From positions 1 to 7,841 of the forward strand of contig CANETG010000121.1 in assembly GCA_947440875.1 (NCBI GenBank): DNA of 7,841 nt, read 5' to 3'. The DNA comes from Bacteriovoracaceae bacterium (GTDB lineage Bacteria > Bdellovibrionota > Bacteriovoracia > Bacteriovoracales > Bacteriovoracaceae). Every line of letters begins with the position of its first letter. Within the stretch, counting starts at the first letter, position 1. The notes under the pieces were generated by a model. It saw only the letters and a program-made list of their open reading frames with translations. It ran no database searches and had not been told where the DNA came from. Shown here piece by piece: positions 1 through 7,072 of this stretch. Both the position numbers and the translations under genes were made by a program.

Positions 1-963
1 GGAAAAGGTGAAGATTCATTCAATATCATTGCGCTCCAAGGGGGCCGCTTTACGGAGCTGACGATTGATATTTTTGGTTCGACCGTATCATTCGAAAGAC
101 TTTTCTTCTGGTTTATGTTCCTTGGATTTGCGATCAAGGTTCCCGTTTTCCCGTTTCACACTTGGCTCCCGCACGCTCACGTTCAAGCCCCAACAGCGGT
201 TTCGGTTATCCTCGCCGGCGTTCTTCTTAAAATGGGAACATACGGATTCTTAAGAATTGCGTTTCCTATTTTTCCAATGGCGGCAAATGAGTACTCAACG
301 ATCATCGCAGTCCTCGGTCTTATTTCTGTCATCTACGGAGCTTTCTGTGCCATGGCCCAGGACGACGTGAAGAAACTTGTCGCATACTCTTCAGTCTCTC
401 ACATGGGTTTCGTGATGCTCGGTCTTTCGGCGATGACAATTCAAGGGATGAACGGTGCAGTTCTCCAGATGTTCAACCACGGAACGTCGACGGCGATGAT
501 GTTCTTACTGATTGGAATTCTTTATGAGCGCTCTCACCACCGCTGGATTGTAAAACCAGACGGCTCAAAAGGTTTCGGAGGACTCTATACTCAGCTTCCT
601 AAATACTCTGTTGTTTTCATTATCGGTATGTTCGCCTCTCTCGGTCTCCCAGGGCTTTCAGGTTTTATTTCTGAGGCATTGATCTTCCTTGGGATCTATC
701 AGAAGTTTACAACCATAACCGTCATCGCCGTTGTGGGTCTTCTTATTGGTGCGGCTTATCTTCTTTGGATGTTCAAGCGGATGTTCTTCGGAGAAGTGAA
801 TCCAAACGTTGCCGAGTATGAAGATATGAATGCGCGCGAAGTATTTTACATGGTTCCACTATGTATCTGTGTCATTGTGTTTGGTATTTTCCCGTCACCA
901 CTTCTCAACGTGATGAAAGCGTCAGTTGGACAGTTGGTTGATTTGCTTGCGAAGTTCTCTTAA
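1..963 (+). CDS. nuoM: NADH-quinone oxidoreductase subunit M, C-terminal part (5' end outside window)
   Basis: The frame is open from base 1 and gives 320 residues before TAA. Family members have about 500 residues, so roughly the C-terminal 60% is present. NuoM is an antiporter-like, proton-pumping subunit in the membrane arm of respiratory complex I. Visible family signatures are GFAIKVPVFPFHTWLP (Lys46 of the visible part matches the conserved membrane lysine of the discontinuous helix), VILAGVLLKMGTYGFLR (Lys77, second conserved lysine), DDVKKLVAYSSVSHMGF, the FNHGTSTAMMFLLIG segment, GLPGLSGFISEALIF, and the terminal LLWMFKRMFFGE. Many hydrophobic helices alternate with short loops, as expected. 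A small oddity is HTWLPHAHVQAPT, where the family usually has D and E in place of H58 and Q62. It is followed 12 nt later by nuoN in the usual nuo gene order, so cotranscription is very likely. The start and the upstream nuo genes are not visible. Confidence 0.97.
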   Translation, partial: GKGEDSFNIIALQGGRFTELTIDIFGSTVSFERLFFWFMFLGFAIKVPVFPFHTWLPHAHVQAPTAVSVILAGVLLKMGTYGFLRIAFPIFPMAANEYSTIIAVLGLISVIYGAFCAMAQDDVKKLVAYSSVSHMGFVMLGLSAMTIQGMNGAVLQMFNHGTSTAMMFLLIGILYERSHHRWIVKPDGSKGFGGLYTQLPKYSVVFIIGMFASLGLPGLSGFISEALIFLGIYQKFTTITVIAVVGLLIGAAYLLWMFKRMFFGEVNPNVAEYEDMNAREVFYMVPLCICVIVFGIFPSPLLNVMKASVGQLVDLLAKFS

Positions 964-978
964 GAGAGGTTTTTAGTG
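964..978 (+). promoter_or_regulatory. Shine-Dalgarno sequence and GTG start of nuoN
   Basis: GAGAGG lies just after the nuoM stop and 6 nt before GTG at 976. This supports GTG as the nuoN start, giving the N terminus MLQELFGF, rather than a downstream ATG such as 1024. The short 12-nt gap suggests translation of nuoM and nuoN from one message. Confidence 0.75.
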
Positions 979-2442
979 TTACAAGAATTATTTGGCTTCC
1001 TAAGCTATTACATCCCAGAGCTCATGTGTGTCGTGCTCATGACGACCCTGTTGGTGGCCGAAGCGTCTGTTAAAAACGAAAATGGTCCACGCGATAAGAT
1101 ATATGCTTACGCACTCGCTGTTTTGGCATTAACGCTTATTCCCCTCATTCAAAACCTAGGAAAGGTTCCGACTCATATTTTTCATAATGCTGTAACAATC
1201 GATCCTTTTTCAACTCTCGTAAAAATTATTATGGTTGTCGGAACAATGGGTGCGATTTGGCTTTCTCGCTCGTCACGAGATATCTACACGAACCTCAAGT
1301 CTGAATTTGTGATCATGGCTGTTGGTGTTCTAATTGGAGGTATGCTCCTCGCTTCGGCCAACAACATGCTCACTGTGTACCTAGGGATAGAGACGCTTTC
1401 AATTCTTTCTTACGTCATGAGTTCGCTCAAGCGTGATGAGTCTACGTCGACAGAAGCAGGGATGAAATACGCTCTTTACGGCGGTCTCTCAGCTGGTGTT
1501 GCGCTCTTCGGGATGAGTCACCTTTATGGTGCTCTTGGCTCAATCCAATTTGTGGAAATGATGCCGAAGCTCTCCGGACTCGAAGGCGGAAGTCTCGCGA
1601 TTGTGCTCGTTTCTTTCCTTATGTTCTTCGTCGGCATCGGATATAAAATTTCTCTGTTCCCTTTTCATATGTGGACGCCGGATGTTTACCAGGGGTCTCC
1701 TATTCCTGTGACTGCTTTCTTTTCAATTGTTCCGAAAGTGGCCGGGCTCGCTACTCTCGTTCGCGTTTCATTCGTTTTCTTCTCTGACGGTTCAGCCTTA
1801 ACTGCATCTTGGATTGGTCTCATCCTTGTTATTTCTGCAATGACCATGACTGTAGGTAACGTGACCGCTATCGGACAGACTTCTGTTAAACGTCTTCTGG
1901 CTTTTTCATCCATTGGCCACGTCGGCATGATGATTTTGGGTATCGTCGTTTTGAATGATGTTGGAGTTCAGGCAATTCTTTTCTACGGAATTGCGTACCT
2001 CTTTATGACTCTCATTGCGTTTTATATCACATCACACTTATCGGACATGTATGGAACGGACACATACGATGTGTTCAAAGGTCTCGTTTATAAGCATCCT
2101 GTCATGGCGATCATTATGGCAGGGGTTTTATTTTCGCTCGCTGGCATGCCGCCGTTCTCAGGATTTATTGCAAAATTCAATATTTTCTCTGTTGTCATCG
2201 AAAAGAAATACTACGGAATTGCTATCGTCGCGGCACTTAACTCGTGCGTATCACTCTACTACTACATGAAGCTCGCCAAAATTATGATGTTCTCAAAATC
2301 CGATGGAGATGAGCGTGTTTTAGGATTCACATTCCAGAACCAGGCCGTGATTGTCGCCCTTTTCATACCGGTCGTATTTTTAGGAATATTCTGGGAACAA
2401 GCGATGATTCTTTCGGGTAACGCTTCCGTCTTCATCAAATAG
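976..2442 (+). CDS. nuoN: NADH-quinone oxidoreductase subunit N
   Basis: This complete gene encodes 488 residues, close to the 485 of the E. coli protein. NuoN is one of the three antiporter-like subunits of the complex I membrane arm and couples quinone reduction to proton translocation in the inner membrane. Recognisable segments are YLGIETLSILSYVMSSL with Glu139 (matching the key glutamate of TM5), TSTEAGMKYALYGGLSAG, GIGYKISLFPFHMWTPDVYQ with Lys224, SIVPKVAG with Lys254, VKRLLAFSSIGHVGMMILG, and SLAGMPPFSGFIAKF with Lys400. All the charged membrane residues expected for pumping are present, so the subunit looks functional. It starts at GTG behind a Shine-Dalgarno sequence and is the last gene of the nuo operon here. 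A hairpin with a T-rich tail follows the stop by 14 nt. Confidence 0.98.
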   Translation: MLQELFGFLSYYIPELMCVVLMTTLLVAEASVKNENGPRDKIYAYALAVLALTLIPLIQNLGKVPTHIFHNAVTIDPFSTLVKIIMVVGTMGAIWLSRSSRDIYTNLKSEFVIMAVGVLIGGMLLASANNMLTVYLGIETLSILSYVMSSLKRDESTSTEAGMKYALYGGLSAGVALFGMSHLYGALGSIQFVEMMPKLSGLEGGSLAIVLVSFLMFFVGIGYKISLFPFHMWTPDVYQGSPIPVTAFFSIVPKVAGLATLVRVSFVFFSDGSALTASWIGLILVISAMTMTVGNVTAIGQTSVKRLLAFSSIGHVGMMILGIVVLNDVGVQAILFYGIAYLFMTLIAFYITSHLSDMYGTDTYDVFKGLVYKHPVMAIIMAGVLFSLAGMPPFSGFIAKFNIFSVVIEKKYYGIAIVAALNSCVSLYYYMKLAKIMMFSKSDGDERVLGFTFQNQAVIVALFIPVVFLGIFWEQAMILSGNASVFIK

Positions 2443-2456
2443 TTTTCAAGGGGGCC

Positions 2457-2484
2457 ATGCCCCCAATATTTGGGGCATTTATTT
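2457..2484 (+). terminator. Probable intrinsic terminator of the nuo operon
   Basis: ATGCCCC (2457-2463) pairs perfectly with GGGGCAT (2472-2478), leaving an 8-nt loop. The stem runs into TTTATTT, a short interrupted U-tract. It lies 14 nt after the nuoN stop and upstream of a new promoter-like element, as expected at an operon boundary. An alternative stem, G5 (2450-2454) with C5 (2460-2464), would compete for the same C run. The U-tract is imperfect, so termination may be partial. Confidence 0.65.
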
Positions 2485-2515
2485 CCTCCGCACAGGGGAA
2501 TTCTTTAATCTCCCG

Positions 2516-2528
2516 TATAATTAACTCA
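2516..2528 (+). promoter_or_regulatory. -10 element (TATAAT) of a probably leaderless transcript
   Basis: A perfect TATAAT occupies 2516-2521. Counting 7 nt from its last base puts the expected transcription start at 2528, which is the A of the ATG of the following gene. No Shine-Dalgarno sequence lies between the box and the ATG. The nearest purine run, AGGGGA at 2494-2499, is about 28 nt upstream of the ATG and would not be transcribed from here. No -35 hexamer resembling TTGACA is visible 15-19 bp upstream, so an activator or unusual sigma contact may be needed. Readthrough from nuoN is the alternative source of message. Confidence 0.6.
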
Positions 2529-5500
2529 TGACGAAATACCGTATCCGGCTCAAGAATGAGCGGGTCATTGGTCCGTTTGATTTCAATCAAATCTTTGATT
2601 TAAAATCAAAGGGCCACATTCAAGGCAATGAAGACACGCAAGTTTTTCCACTTGGCGAGTGGAGACCGATGTCTACGTTCGATTTTTACGCGAATTTGAT
2701 GGATGAAAATAAAACGATCATAGCGCCTAAAAATGAAGACGCAACTTTCGTTATCAACCTCACTCAAATCAGACAAAAAATAAATGAAAATGAAATTGAA
2801 AAACTATCAGAGAACGCTCAGGTTCCCATAATTTCTCATCTCACGGAAACAATTCGAGTCTCACCTACTCAAGCAAATGGTGATGTTGAAAAGCTAAAAA
2901 ACACTAATGAATCGAAGGTGAATTCTACCCAGACTATTTCTCAAAAAATCTCTATGGATGGCCGAGTCACTGACCGTGAAGACAAAACAGTCATCAACCC
3001 GGCGGCGCAGGAAGAAATTCTTAAGATGCGCAGGCTTCAGGGTCTGCAAGAAAAAGAAGCCAGGGCATTTGAAGAAGAAAGACAAAAGCAAATTGTGGTG
3101 TTGAAAGAAAATTCCGGGTCAAGACAGTCTCTCGTTGTCTCCTCTTCGGATGAAACCCAAGTAATCTCCCTCAATAATAAAACAGAGCTTCTTAATCGCG
3201 CCCAAATGGAAGAACTGAATAACGACAAAGAAGTTCAGGACTTTCTGAATAAAAGAAGAGATGAGGAAGGCGAAGAGGACTCGTTTGAAGATGTTGAGAA
3301 CGAAGATGAAGTCGCCGCAAAAGCGAAAAAGAAAAAAATAATTATCGTTGTCGCCGCTCTTGCGCTCCTTTTTGTGTTTTTATTTCCAGCGGACAACAAT
3401 TCTGAGAAACCGCCATATCGGCACCTTGCTCCTGAGATTATATTTGCAGTGCCCTTTGATAAAAAAGACTCAAAGGCTTCCGGGATATTTTATCAAAAGG
3501 GAATGGATAGCTACCTTCTTGGGACTTACCCTCGTCTCATTAATGCTGGGGGATTTTTTAGAAAAAGTGTTGAAAACGATTTCGATAATATTTCCGCCTA
3601 CAGCATGATGGTTCGCACCTACGGTGAACAGCTGAAGTTCTCAAAGAAAAAGCTCGAAGACGCCTTGAATTTATTCAAAATGATTCAAGTTAAGAAACAA
3701 TATCTGATTCATAGCCCAGATGGTGTTGTGGGAATGAATCTTTTTTTTATGGGTATTGATAAGCCGGAAGCGGCAGCGGATGTGGTGAAAAAATATCTCC
3801 GACTTTATCCTAAAAAAGTCACTCAAGATCTATTTGCGGCATACATCTTAAGCCTGTTAAAGATTGGTCGGGTTGATGAGGCAAAAAGATTTATTGGCCC
3901 TTTAGCGAAAGATAAAAACAAAAGCCGATTTGCTCTTGAAGCTTTGATTGAATATCTCAGGCTAAATCAAGAGACAGAGCAGGCAATGGCGCTGGTCAAT
4001 GAGGGAATAAAAAAATATCCCAACACGAGTTATTTCTTTCTTTTAAAATGCGACCTTCTTCTTCGCAAAAAAGAACTTCCAGAAATCCCGAAGTTGATTT
4101 CCATGGTTGAAGCAAAAAATATAGAATACAACGACGTATACAGGGCCAAGTTTTTTGAGATTACAGGGTTCTATTGGGCACTTAAGGGTAATCCAAAGCT
4201 TGCGACCAAGTTTCTGATGGCGAGCCTAAAAATAGTTGATTCTGTTGAGCTCAGGATGAAGCTTGCAGATCTTGAAAAAACAGGCGGCTCAGACGCAACG
4301 GATAAAATAATCCTCCAAAGCCAGGCCGCCAAATTCCTCGTCGAGGCGAAAGCTTTTTATCACCAAAAAAATTATTCCCTTGCGATGAGCTCTGCCGCTC
4401 GCGGAACAGATGTTTACCCGGGTTTCATTCCTGCCGAGCTTTTTCTGGCTAAAATGCAAATGAAGCTGGGCCTTGCTGCGGAATCTCTGAAGACTCTTGA
4501 AAAACTTATTCAGCTCTATCCCGGAAGCAAAGACATAAGTCTCGCACTCGTTGAAGCGTATATCGACAGCTATAAATTCACTGATGCCAAAAGGCGAATT
4601 GCGGTAGTTTCGGGATCTGAAATTAGGTACTCATGGGAATATGCCTCGGTGAATGCTCGACTCTATCAAAAAATGGGTGATCCTCTCAAGGCAATCGCTT
4701 GGCTCAAGTCTTCAATAAATGCCAATCAATTAAACGATAGTGATATTTACATACTTGCGGAAATCTTGCTCAAGCGGAAAAACTTTGATCAAGCACGCCA
4801 GCTTCTCAATAGTGCTATGGAGCTTGATCCCCTCAAGGCGGAGTACAGAATTTCTTACGCAAGACTTCTTTATGAAACCGAAGATGACCAAGCCGCAATT
4901 GGGTATCTCCTAGGCCTTTCAAATGACTTTGGTGAAGAGCCAAAAGTGCTGGGCGAGATTGCTACGCTTTATTACAAATCAGGAAAGATTAAAGACTTTC
5001 AAGACTACAAAACGAAGCTTGAAAAATTACCAACAAAAGATAAAGCTCTCTATGAGTTTTTGATCAAAGCAGCCATTCTTGATGAGCGATACAACGAAGT
5101 TCCCAGTTTAGTTGAGGAGCTCCTCAAAGTTGAGCCAGGGGACCTTGAAGCAATGATGACGGCGGGCAAAGTTCTCTTTGAGAACGATAAGTTTTCTGAA
5201 GCAGCGATTTGGTTTAAGCGATTGCAGGGTCACATGCCGACGTATCCTAAGGTTCTCTTTTATATCGCTAAGATCAAGGCCATTATTGGTGAGATTGATG
5301 ATCCGGTTGATGAATTAGGAAATCCGGTCTTTGAGAAAGTAACAGGCGAAAGGAAACTTGGTGCTTTATCGCTCGTAAAAAATGATATTAAAGAGAATGG
5401 TGAGTCCGACATTGCGCTCGTTTTTATGGGTGAGATCTTCATCAAAAAAGGAGATCTCGTCCAGGCTGAAAACTACTTTAAAAAAGCGCAAAAATTAAAT

Positions 5501-5758
5501 CCGAAATCGTATGAGGCACTTATTGGTCTCGCAGATCTCAGTACGAGGCGAAATAATTTTGATCTTGCTCTTGATCTTTACAAAAAAGCCATGAAACAGC
5601 GTGGGGACGAAGCGGTTATCCACAAGAAAATTGGCGACGTCTACCGCCTGCTCAATCAAGGTACTCTGGCCATAGAATCCTATAAATTGTATCTTGAAAT
5701 GGATCCTGAAGCCTCTGACAAAGCTCAGATAGATAAATACATCAATCTCATGCAATAG
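2528..5758 (+). CDS. GYF_2-domain, single-pass membrane, TPR-repeat protein of unknown function
   Basis: The gene encodes 1076 residues. Residues 3-50 look like a GYF_2 (DUF4339-type) domain: KYRIRLKNERVIGPFDF, then LKSKGHIQ, then VFPLGEWRPM with Trp45. The domain begins at the first residues, which fixes the ATG start. Residues 55-265 are a charged, low-complexity linker with coiled-coil-like stretches and repeated motifs (NKTII, DATFVI, DKTVI, DETQVI). KAKKKK followed by hydrophobic 271-286 forms one membrane span, and the flanking lysines predict the N terminus inside and the C terminus in the periplasm. From about 300 to 1076 the chain is helical repeats. The clearest TPRs are 602-667, 702-839, 873-907 and 961-1062 (for example GDLVQAENYFKKAQKLNP). 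An insertion without TPR character lies at about 921-960. There is one cysteine (508). Such scaffolds assemble envelope complexes, and GYF plus TPR recalls gliding or polarity machinery of myxobacteria, but this is inference and I do not recognise a specific family. serS follows after 7 nt. Confidence 0.9.
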   Translation: MTKYRIRLKNERVIGPFDFNQIFDLKSKGHIQGNEDTQVFPLGEWRPMSTFDFYANLMDENKTIIAPKNEDATFVINLTQIRQKINENEIEKLSENAQVPIISHLTETIRVSPTQANGDVEKLKNTNESKVNSTQTISQKISMDGRVTDREDKTVINPAAQEEILKMRRLQGLQEKEARAFEEERQKQIVVLKENSGSRQSLVVSSSDETQVISLNNKTELLNRAQMEELNNDKEVQDFLNKRRDEEGEEDSFEDVENEDEVAAKAKKKKIIIVVAALALLFVFLFPADNNSEKPPYRHLAPEIIFAVPFDKKDSKASGIFYQKGMDSYLLGTYPRLINAGGFFRKSVENDFDNISAYSMMVRTYGEQLKFSKKKLEDALNLFKMIQVKKQYLIHSPDGVVGMNLFFMGIDKPEAAADVVKKYLRLYPKKVTQDLFAAYILSLLKIGRVDEAKRFIGPLAKDKNKSRFALEALIEYLRLNQETEQAMALVNEGIKKYPNTSYFFLLKCDLLLRKKELPEIPKLISMVEAKNIEYNDVYRAKFFEITGFYWALKGNPKLATKFLMASLKIVDSVELRMKLADLEKTGGSDATDKIILQSQAAKFLVEAKAFYHQKNYSLAMSSAARGTDVYPGFIPAELFLAKMQMKLGLAAESLKTLEKLIQLYPGSKDISLALVEAYIDSYKFTDAKRRIAVVSGSEIRYSWEYASVNARLYQKMGDPLKAIAWLKSSINANQLNDSDIYILAEILLKRKNFDQARQLLNSAMELDPLKAEYRISYARLLYETEDDQAAIGYLLGLSNDFGEEPKVLGEIATLYYKSGKIKDFQDYKTKLEKLPTKDKALYEFLIKAAILDERYNEVPSLVEELLKVEPGDLEAMMTAGKVLFENDKFSEAAIWFKRLQGHMPTYPKVLFYIAKIKAIIGEIDDPVDELGNPVFEKVTGERKLGALSLVKNDIKENGESDIALVFMGEIFIKKGDLVQAENYFKKAQKLNPKSYEALIGLADLSTRRNNFDLALDLYKKAMKQRGDEAVIHKKIGDVYRLLNQGTLAIESYKLYLEMDPEASDKAQIDKYINLMQ
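2576..2611 (+). repeat. Twin palindromes TTTGATT-N(2-3)-AATCAAA inside the TPR gene; one matches the FNR box
   Basis: The first palindrome (2576-2591) has arms TTTGATT and AATCAAA around TC. It contains TTGAT-TTCA-ATCAA at 2577-2590, an exact match to the known FNR/ANR consensus TTGAT-N4-ATCAA. The second (2593-2611) has 9-bp arms CTTTGATTT and AAATCAAAG around one A, and its TTGAT/ATCAA arms are 5 nt apart rather than 4. The centres are about 18.5 bp apart, at roughly +56 and +75 from the inferred transcription start. The stretch also encodes FDFNQIFDLKSK of the GYF_2 domain, so coding constraint may explain part of it. A role as a downstream operator or RNA structure is only inferred. Confidence 0.5.
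5112..5127 (+). repeat. 16-bp perfect palindrome in the TPR gene
   Basis: TTGAGGAGCTCCTCAA reads the same on both strands. It encodes part of VEELLK, and GAG GAG CTC CTC is self-complementary, so Glu-Glu-Leu-Leu codon choice alone can create it. No function is proposed. Confidence 0.45.
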
Positions 5759-5768
5759 GTGACACATG
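5757..5768 (+). promoter_or_regulatory. Shine-Dalgarno sequence of serS overlapping the upstream stop
   Basis: AGGTGA (5757-5762) includes the last two bases of the TAG stop of the TPR gene and lies just before ATG at 5766, with the AGG core 6 nt upstream. This supports the serS start and suggests translational coupling with the TPR gene. Confidence 0.75.
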
Positions 5769-7040
5769 CTCGACATCAAAAAGATCGAAAGCGATTTCGA
5801 TAGTGTAAAGAAAAGTCTTGGGAACAGAAACTTCGACGTCAGTATTCTCGAAGAACTATTGCTGCTGAATAAAAGTCGCAAGAATCTCACGACGGCTTCA
5901 GAAACAAAAAAAGCGGACATCAATAAGCTTTCAAAAGAAATCGGCGAGCTCAAAAAAAACAAGCAAAATGCAGACGCTCCGATGAAACAAGTGGCAGAGC
6001 TCAAGGCTTCAATGGAGGCTGATGCCCAAGAACTCGATCGAGTTCTTGGAAAACAAAATCAAATTCTCCTGACCATTCCGAATCTTCCCGTGGACTCCGT
6101 GCCTGTTGGCAAAGATGAAGAGGACAATAAAGAAATTGCTCGCTGGGGTACTCCGAGACAGATGGACTTTACTCCTCTTGATCACGCTGTCCTTGGTGAA
6201 AAACTTGATATCCTCGATTTTGAAACGGCGACAAAAATTACAGGAGCCCGCTTTGTTATTTACAAAGGTGCCGCCGCAAGACTGGAGCGCGCACTTATTA
6301 ACTTCATGCTGGATCATCAGGGCACCAAAGGGTTCACCGAAATGATGACCCCTTTCATCGCTCATGAAAGATCACTCGTGGGTACGGGAAATCTGCCAAA
6401 GTTTGAAGATCAACTTTTTAAACTGAACTCTGAACAACCTTGGTACTTGATTCCGACCTCAGAGGTCACACTCACAAACATTAAACGCGAACAGATCATG
6501 GAAGAGACGGAGCTTCCGTATCTTTACGCCGCCTACTCGCCTTGTTTTCGTTCAGAGGCGGGCTCTCACGGCAAAGATGTGAAGGGCCTCATCCGTATGC
6601 ACCAATTTAACAAAGTCGAAATGGTTTCGATCTGCTCACCATCTCAGTCTGAAGAAATTCACCAGAAAATGGTAAAAAGTGCGACCGAAATTCTTGAGAA
6701 GTTGGGCCTCCCCTACCGCACACTGGCGCTTTGCACGGGAGATATGGGTTTTGCGTCGCAAAAAACCTTCGACCTGGAAGTCTGGGTTCCTTCTCAAAAT
6801 AAATATCGTGAAATTTCTTCGATCTCTAACTGTGGCGATTTTCAAGCGAGAAGGGCCTCTATTCGCTTCCGAACCAAAGAAGGGAAGGTTGAGTTTGCTC
6901 ACACCTTAAATGGCTCAGGGCTGGCAGTGGGACGGACCGTGGTGGCAATTCTTGAGAACTACCAACAAAAAGACGGTTCGGTTCTCATTCCGGAAGTTTT
7001 ACAGTCTTACATGGGCGGAATGAAAGTCATCTCGAAATAG
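5766..7040 (+). CDS. serS: Serine--tRNA ligase
   Basis: This complete class II aminoacyl-tRNA synthetase has 424 residues (E. coli 430). It activates serine with ATP in the cytoplasm and charges all tRNA-Ser species, and it also supplies Ser-tRNA(Sec) where that system exists. Residues 1-110 form the charged helical hairpin arm that grips the long variable arm of tRNA-Ser. The catalytic core follows: motif 1 near 184-196 (ending TPFI), the serine-binding TSEVTLTN at 231-238, motif 2 SPCFRSEAGSHGKDVKGLIR starting at 258 with Arg262 and Glu264, RMHQFNKVE with Glu285, REISSISN at 348-355, and motif 3 NGSGLAVGRT at 382-391 with Arg390. All expected active-site residues are present. The gene starts 7 nt after the TPR gene and two tRNA-Ser genes follow it, an apt neighbourhood. 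No terminator is evident before the tRNAs. Confidence 0.98.
   Translation: MLDIKKIESDFDSVKKSLGNRNFDVSILEELLLLNKSRKNLTTASETKKADINKLSKEIGELKKNKQNADAPMKQVAELKASMEADAQELDRVLGKQNQILLTIPNLPVDSVPVGKDEEDNKEIARWGTPRQMDFTPLDHAVLGEKLDILDFETATKITGARFVIYKGAAARLERALINFMLDHQGTKGFTEMMTPFIAHERSLVGTGNLPKFEDQLFKLNSEQPWYLIPTSEVTLTNIKREQIMEETELPYLYAAYSPCFRSEAGSHGKDVKGLIRMHQFNKVEMVSICSPSQSEEIHQKMVKSATEILEKLGLPYRTLALCTGDMGFASQKTFDLEVWVPSQNKYREISSISNCGDFQARRASIRFRTKEGKVEFAHTLNGSGLAVGRTVVAILENYQQKDGSVLIPEVLQSYMGGMKVISK
6026..6049 (+). repeat. 24-bp perfect palindrome inside serS
   Basis: CCAAGAACTCGA at 6026-6037 is followed directly by its exact reverse complement at 6038-6049, with no spacer. It encodes residues within AQELDRVLGK of the coiled-coil arm. 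As RNA it would fold into a 10-bp stem with a GAUC tetraloop, and as DNA it is a symmetric site. A perfect 24-bp palindrome is very unlikely by chance in a window this size, although alternating Glu/Leu-type codons favour self-complementarity. Confidence 0.7.
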
Positions 7041-7043
7041 CAA

Positions 7044-7072
7044 TTGTCTTTTAGGGCCTTTATCCTTATATT
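7044..7072 (+). promoter_or_regulatory. Promoter of the tRNA cluster
   Basis: TTGTCT at 7044-7049 (4 of 6 matches to TTGACA) and TATATT at 7067-7072 (5 of 6 to TATAAT) are separated by exactly 17 bp. The predicted start near 7079 leaves a leader of about 9 nt before tRNA-Ser(UGA). The box starts 4 nt after the serS stop, so the tRNAs can be made independently of serS, while readthrough from serS also seems possible. Confidence 0.65.

Noticed and set aside
5432..5458. Inverted repeat GAGATCT / AGATCTC in the TPR gene
   Set aside because: A 7-bp stem with a 13-nt loop inside a repeat-rich coding region is within chance expectation.
5495..6004. A 169-codon open frame on the minus strand spanning the end of the TPR gene and the start of serS
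   Set aside because: It lies opposite two well-supported genes, has a Ser/Phe/Leu-rich composition typical of an antisense shadow of charged helical coding sequence, and shows no domain or ribosome site.
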